NCBI GenBank assembly: GCA_001939145.1
Contig: LSRX01001107.1
Coordinates: forward strand, 133,369-197,368
Length of the DNA: 64,000 nucleotides
Reading direction: 5' to 3'
DNA from: Symbiodinium microadriaticum
Lineage: Eukaryota; Sar; Dinophyceae; Suessiales; Symbiodiniaceae
The notes below the pieces were generated by a model. It searched no databases. It was not told the origin of the DNA and worked only from the letters and a program-made list of their open reading frames with translations. A program made the position numbers and the translations under genes. Numbering within the stretch: the first letter of the stretch is position 1; each line of letters begins with the position of its first letter. Positions 61,408-64,000 of this stretch are shown piece after piece.

Positions 61408-63187
61408 CTATGAATGGACTCGCCTTTGGTAGAGTTGCTCGGCCGAGAGGTGTTGAAGGTTTTGTTGGGAGGCCGCGAACTCCGCGATTTCCCGGATCTG
61501 AGCATCGTCCCAGCCCCGCTCAGCGCCGTTCCCAATAGGAATGGTGTCCAACCACTGCCGGATCTTCCCCTCAGCCTCCTGGCGCAGGTCGCTAGTCTTC
61601 GACATCAGTCTTATCCCTCCTAGTTTTCGGTGCTTCGTGAAGGCTTAGTGTTTGATGTCTTTCCAAATGCTATAAGAACGTCGCCATCTTGCCCCACCTG
61701 AACCGGAAGCTTCGGCGGGAGCTGCACCGTCCCAGCGTACTGGAAAGGGGCTGGAGCTGCAGGAGTGCGATTCAGTGAGGGACTGCGGCTGGAGACCGGC
61801 ATCAGCGGTGGAGGCGCTGGGGAGAAGCGCCCTTCCCAGCTCTGGCCCAGGGGAGTACCGGCGAACATCGACAAGTTCGTGCGCGGCGTCGAGCCACCTG
61901 CGGGGTCTCCACTGTTTGCCACGACATATGCAGTGCCCTCACCCCTGCCTGGAGTCTTCATTCCATTCAAGTGTCTGTTGGCATTGATCGCCAGAGACTC
62001 CGCTGTAGGTGTGCTGAAGCCCGGCGTCATCAAGCTCGTGATGGGCAAGAAGAGGCCGGGGGGAGGCGTCAAACCCCCCGCAGGTGGACTGGCGAAGGAG
62101 GGTGTTTGTGAGCTCACAGTTGAGCCTTAGAATCTCAGGGTCAGCTCAAAATTATGAACGGCCGCGATCATTTGTTTTAGGCAAAGAACCAAAACACAGC
62201 AGCCACTACTTTGCTGAGAGATGTTCTTGATTCCTGCTTATCAGGGATGGTCCTGGTGGTGTCGATTCTGTTCCGAATGTGCGTCAGCAGCAGCCTCATC
62301 GGCCCTATCTGCCTACCTGTCTAACTAACCTCTGCGACAATCTACAAGCCTGGACTAGGTAATTCGGGTCGGGAGCCAGGGGTGCGTATCCGCGATGTAG
62401 TCACGGGCGTTGTGGAACGTGATGGCTGTGATGGGTGTCTCACGACTGCACATCCAGCGGCCGGTTTGGCCTGAACCACCGAAGGCGGTGTCACATGCAT
62501 GTGAGCGGTTTGTGTCTTGGTGCCACTTGGGCTGCGGTTGCGGGCCGCATCAAGAAGAGATTTTGCAACCGCCTTGACTGAAGCCTCTGCCGCCGCCTCG
62601 GCCGAGAGCGTGGAAGCCCTGGCTGGTGGTGCCACTCGCGCAGGTGGGCTGAAGACGCCAGCGCCACGCGTGCGAAGGTCATCCAATAGCTTCTCCAGCT
62701 GTCCAAGGCGCTCCGTCAGATCCACCAGCTTCTCACCAAGGGACTGGGGCGCTCGGCTGGAGAGAGGAGGGCGACGCGTACCCAACAAAGCCTCTGCCTT
62801 GGCGGACACTGAGTTCACCTTCTCCAGCAAAGCCTGACCAATGGGCCCTGATGAGGTGATGGCTGCTGACACGCCGGTGTCTCGGGTGTCCACACTCGTT
62901 GCGCTGCGATGGCTGGTGCTAACCTGGTTAGACGGTGCCGCTCTTCCAAGGCTTCTCCTTGGAAGGTGCAACGGATGGGCTTCCGCCACCCCCAGCGCTG
63001 TAAAGCGAGCAGCCGGGAGTGTTGCTCGCATCGATCCCGCGAACGGAGCTTCACACTTTGCAGATGTCACTTCATGCAGGACATTCGTGGGTGCGTTGTG
63101 TTGAAGTGCATGATGGTGGTTTTTACATGATTCAACGATGGCTCGGCTTCCATGGAAAGCTGTGGGCAAGCAGAACAATGCCAGCAC
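61408..63187 (-). CDS. Pro/Ser/Ala-rich, probably intrinsically disordered protein
   Basis: Three exon-like readings follow each other. 63,187-62,342 contains ALLEKVNSVSAKAEALLGTR and LVDLTERLGQLEKLLDDLRT (a probable coiled coil), then STLSAEAAAEASVKAVAKSL. 62,117-61,620 contains PAGGLTPPPGLFLPITSLMT and LMPVSSRSPSLNRTPAAPAP, then GTVQLPPKLPVQVGQDGDVL. 61,605-61,408 contains EGKIRQWLDTIPIGNGAERG, WDDAQIREIAEFAASQQNLQ and HLSAEQLYQ. The last is compact and helical and may be the only folded part. Low sequence complexity prevents a family call. The order and strand suggest one gene. Confidence 0.5.
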
Positions 63188-64000
63188 ACGTGCTCACATC
63201 ATTGCAAGGGGGAACACTGCAACTTGCACAGGCACATCGCATACTCCGGCCCAGGCAGTGTGGATATCAGCGTGATGCCTGCAAGTGGATCACCTGCCAT
63301 TGATCCCAACACATGCTATCATGAGCCTGGCGCATCTGTTAGTCTCTTTACCGGGCAAAGAGCCCAACGCTTGCGCAGGATCTGTTTGGACAATCTCGCC
63401 TGCTGTTGGTAAGTTTTGAGCCGGAAGCCTGCTCTTGTTCGCTCCGGATAATCTGGCTCACGTAGTGCAAGGCGCTTCTGAGTGTATCGGGGTGTTGCAT
63501 CGAACTGACAGCATCGAGCTGTCCTGCGGAAAGCGAAACACTAAATAGTTCGCTAAACGGGCGGTGACACTGGCCTGGGCCAACTTGGTGAACGAGCCCT
63601 GCAAGGCCTTGGGCGCTATGTGGCTGATGGATTTAGGCTTAGCGGCTTCATTGCAGCCAGGATCCCGACCGTGCTCCTGGGTCAGGGACAACAGCTCGGA
63701 GCCTGCAAAGCTGCTACAATGTTAGCACCAGCACCACCCCGACAACAAGGGATTGGAACACACGGAGTCTGGGCTCGCTGCGTTGCATCGCAGGTGCCGC
63801 AGATGTCGTCGATGATTCCGTCCCATTCCGCTTCCGACCACCTAAGTCAGCGGGTCACTGCACGACGAATACTTCACCTTCAAGAGCAAGCGATGCAGCA
63901 AAGTATCAAAGGCCAGTGCCAGAAAGCACCAACGCGGTGGCGGTCAGCAAGGCTCCCAGAGCAAGCATCACTGGGGGAGCCTATCAGGGCCGATGCATAT
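63188..64000. other. No recognised gene
   Basis: Short plus and minus frames overlap; none is convincing. Confidence 0.35.

Noticed and set aside
1-64000. Dinoflagellate spliced-leader relic (GCCATTTTGGCTCAAG or reverse complement)
   Set aside because: I did not find it by eye. Similar fragments such as CTTGAGCC near 42,349 belong to coding sequence.
1-64000. CRISPR arrays, bacterial operons, tRNA or rRNA genes
   Set aside because: No regularly spaced repeats, no ribosome-binding sites, and no recognisable RNA gene; gene structure is eukaryotic with introns.

Overview
The window is eukaryotic nuclear DNA, most likely from a dinoflagellate of the Symbiodiniaceae type. The evidence is: protein-coding exons broken by very short introns, several with GC-AG or GA-AG boundaries in place of GT-AG; interstitial (CCCTAAA)n repeats, the plant and dinoflagellate telomere type; gene families typical of these algae (Ca2+-dependent protein kinase, cyclic-nucleotide phosphodiesterase with a membrane N-terminus, PARP-domain proteins); and every recognisable host gene lying on the minus strand, as in dinoflagellate unidirectional gene clusters. 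I recognised no rRNA, tRNA, CRISPR array or spliced-leader sequence.

The window has two compositional halves. Positions 1 to about 11,600 are mostly AT-rich and low-complexity, with a purine (GAGA/GATA) tract, a pyrimidine (CCGTCCC) tract and almost no host coding potential. The main content here is a mobile element at 3066-8230. It is bounded by 23-24 bp terminal inverted repeats that start GGTACC, with the 8-bp sequence ATATATAT on both sides, and it sits inside the purine tract. It carries, all on the minus strand, an intact ISXO2/IS1595-type (Merlin-like) DDE transposase, a broken gene for an SF3-like P-loop helicase/ATPase, and an acidic serine-rich protein of unknown function. Near its right end is a nested palindrome. 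A DDE transposase paired with an SF3-like helicase inside one TIR-bounded unit is the most unusual thing in the window and my candidate for the undescribed system.

From about 12,700 to 64,000 the DNA is GC-richer and gene-bearing, beginning at a degenerate telomere-type repeat (12,722-13,112). Reading left to right, with all genes on the minus strand: a GT15-like glycosyltransferase (13.2-15.9 kb); a secreted or membrane protein of unknown function (17.4-19.5 kb); a large gene joining an ion-channel-like membrane domain to a class I cyclic-nucleotide phosphodiesterase (20.3-27.9 kb); two PARP catalytic domains in tandem (29.3-32.4 kb); a probable actin-fragmin-kinase-like protein (34.1-36.2 kb); a small secreted repeat protein (36.8-37.2 kb); and a Ca2+-dependent protein kinase with four EF-hands that spans an assembly gap (37.5-43.4 kb). 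Several exon-rich stretches of unknown function follow (47-52 kb and 55-63 kb). Signalling genes (Ca2+, cyclic nucleotide, ADP-ribose) dominate, but the sequence does not show that they work together.

The gene-bearing half also holds a short MITE family (34.06 and 48.88 kb), two small dispersed repeats, many microsatellites (including a CTG tract that switches strand to CAG) and a 347-bp run of N. Exon boundaries are estimates read by eye; only those in the kinase and one in the PARP gene were placed to the base.
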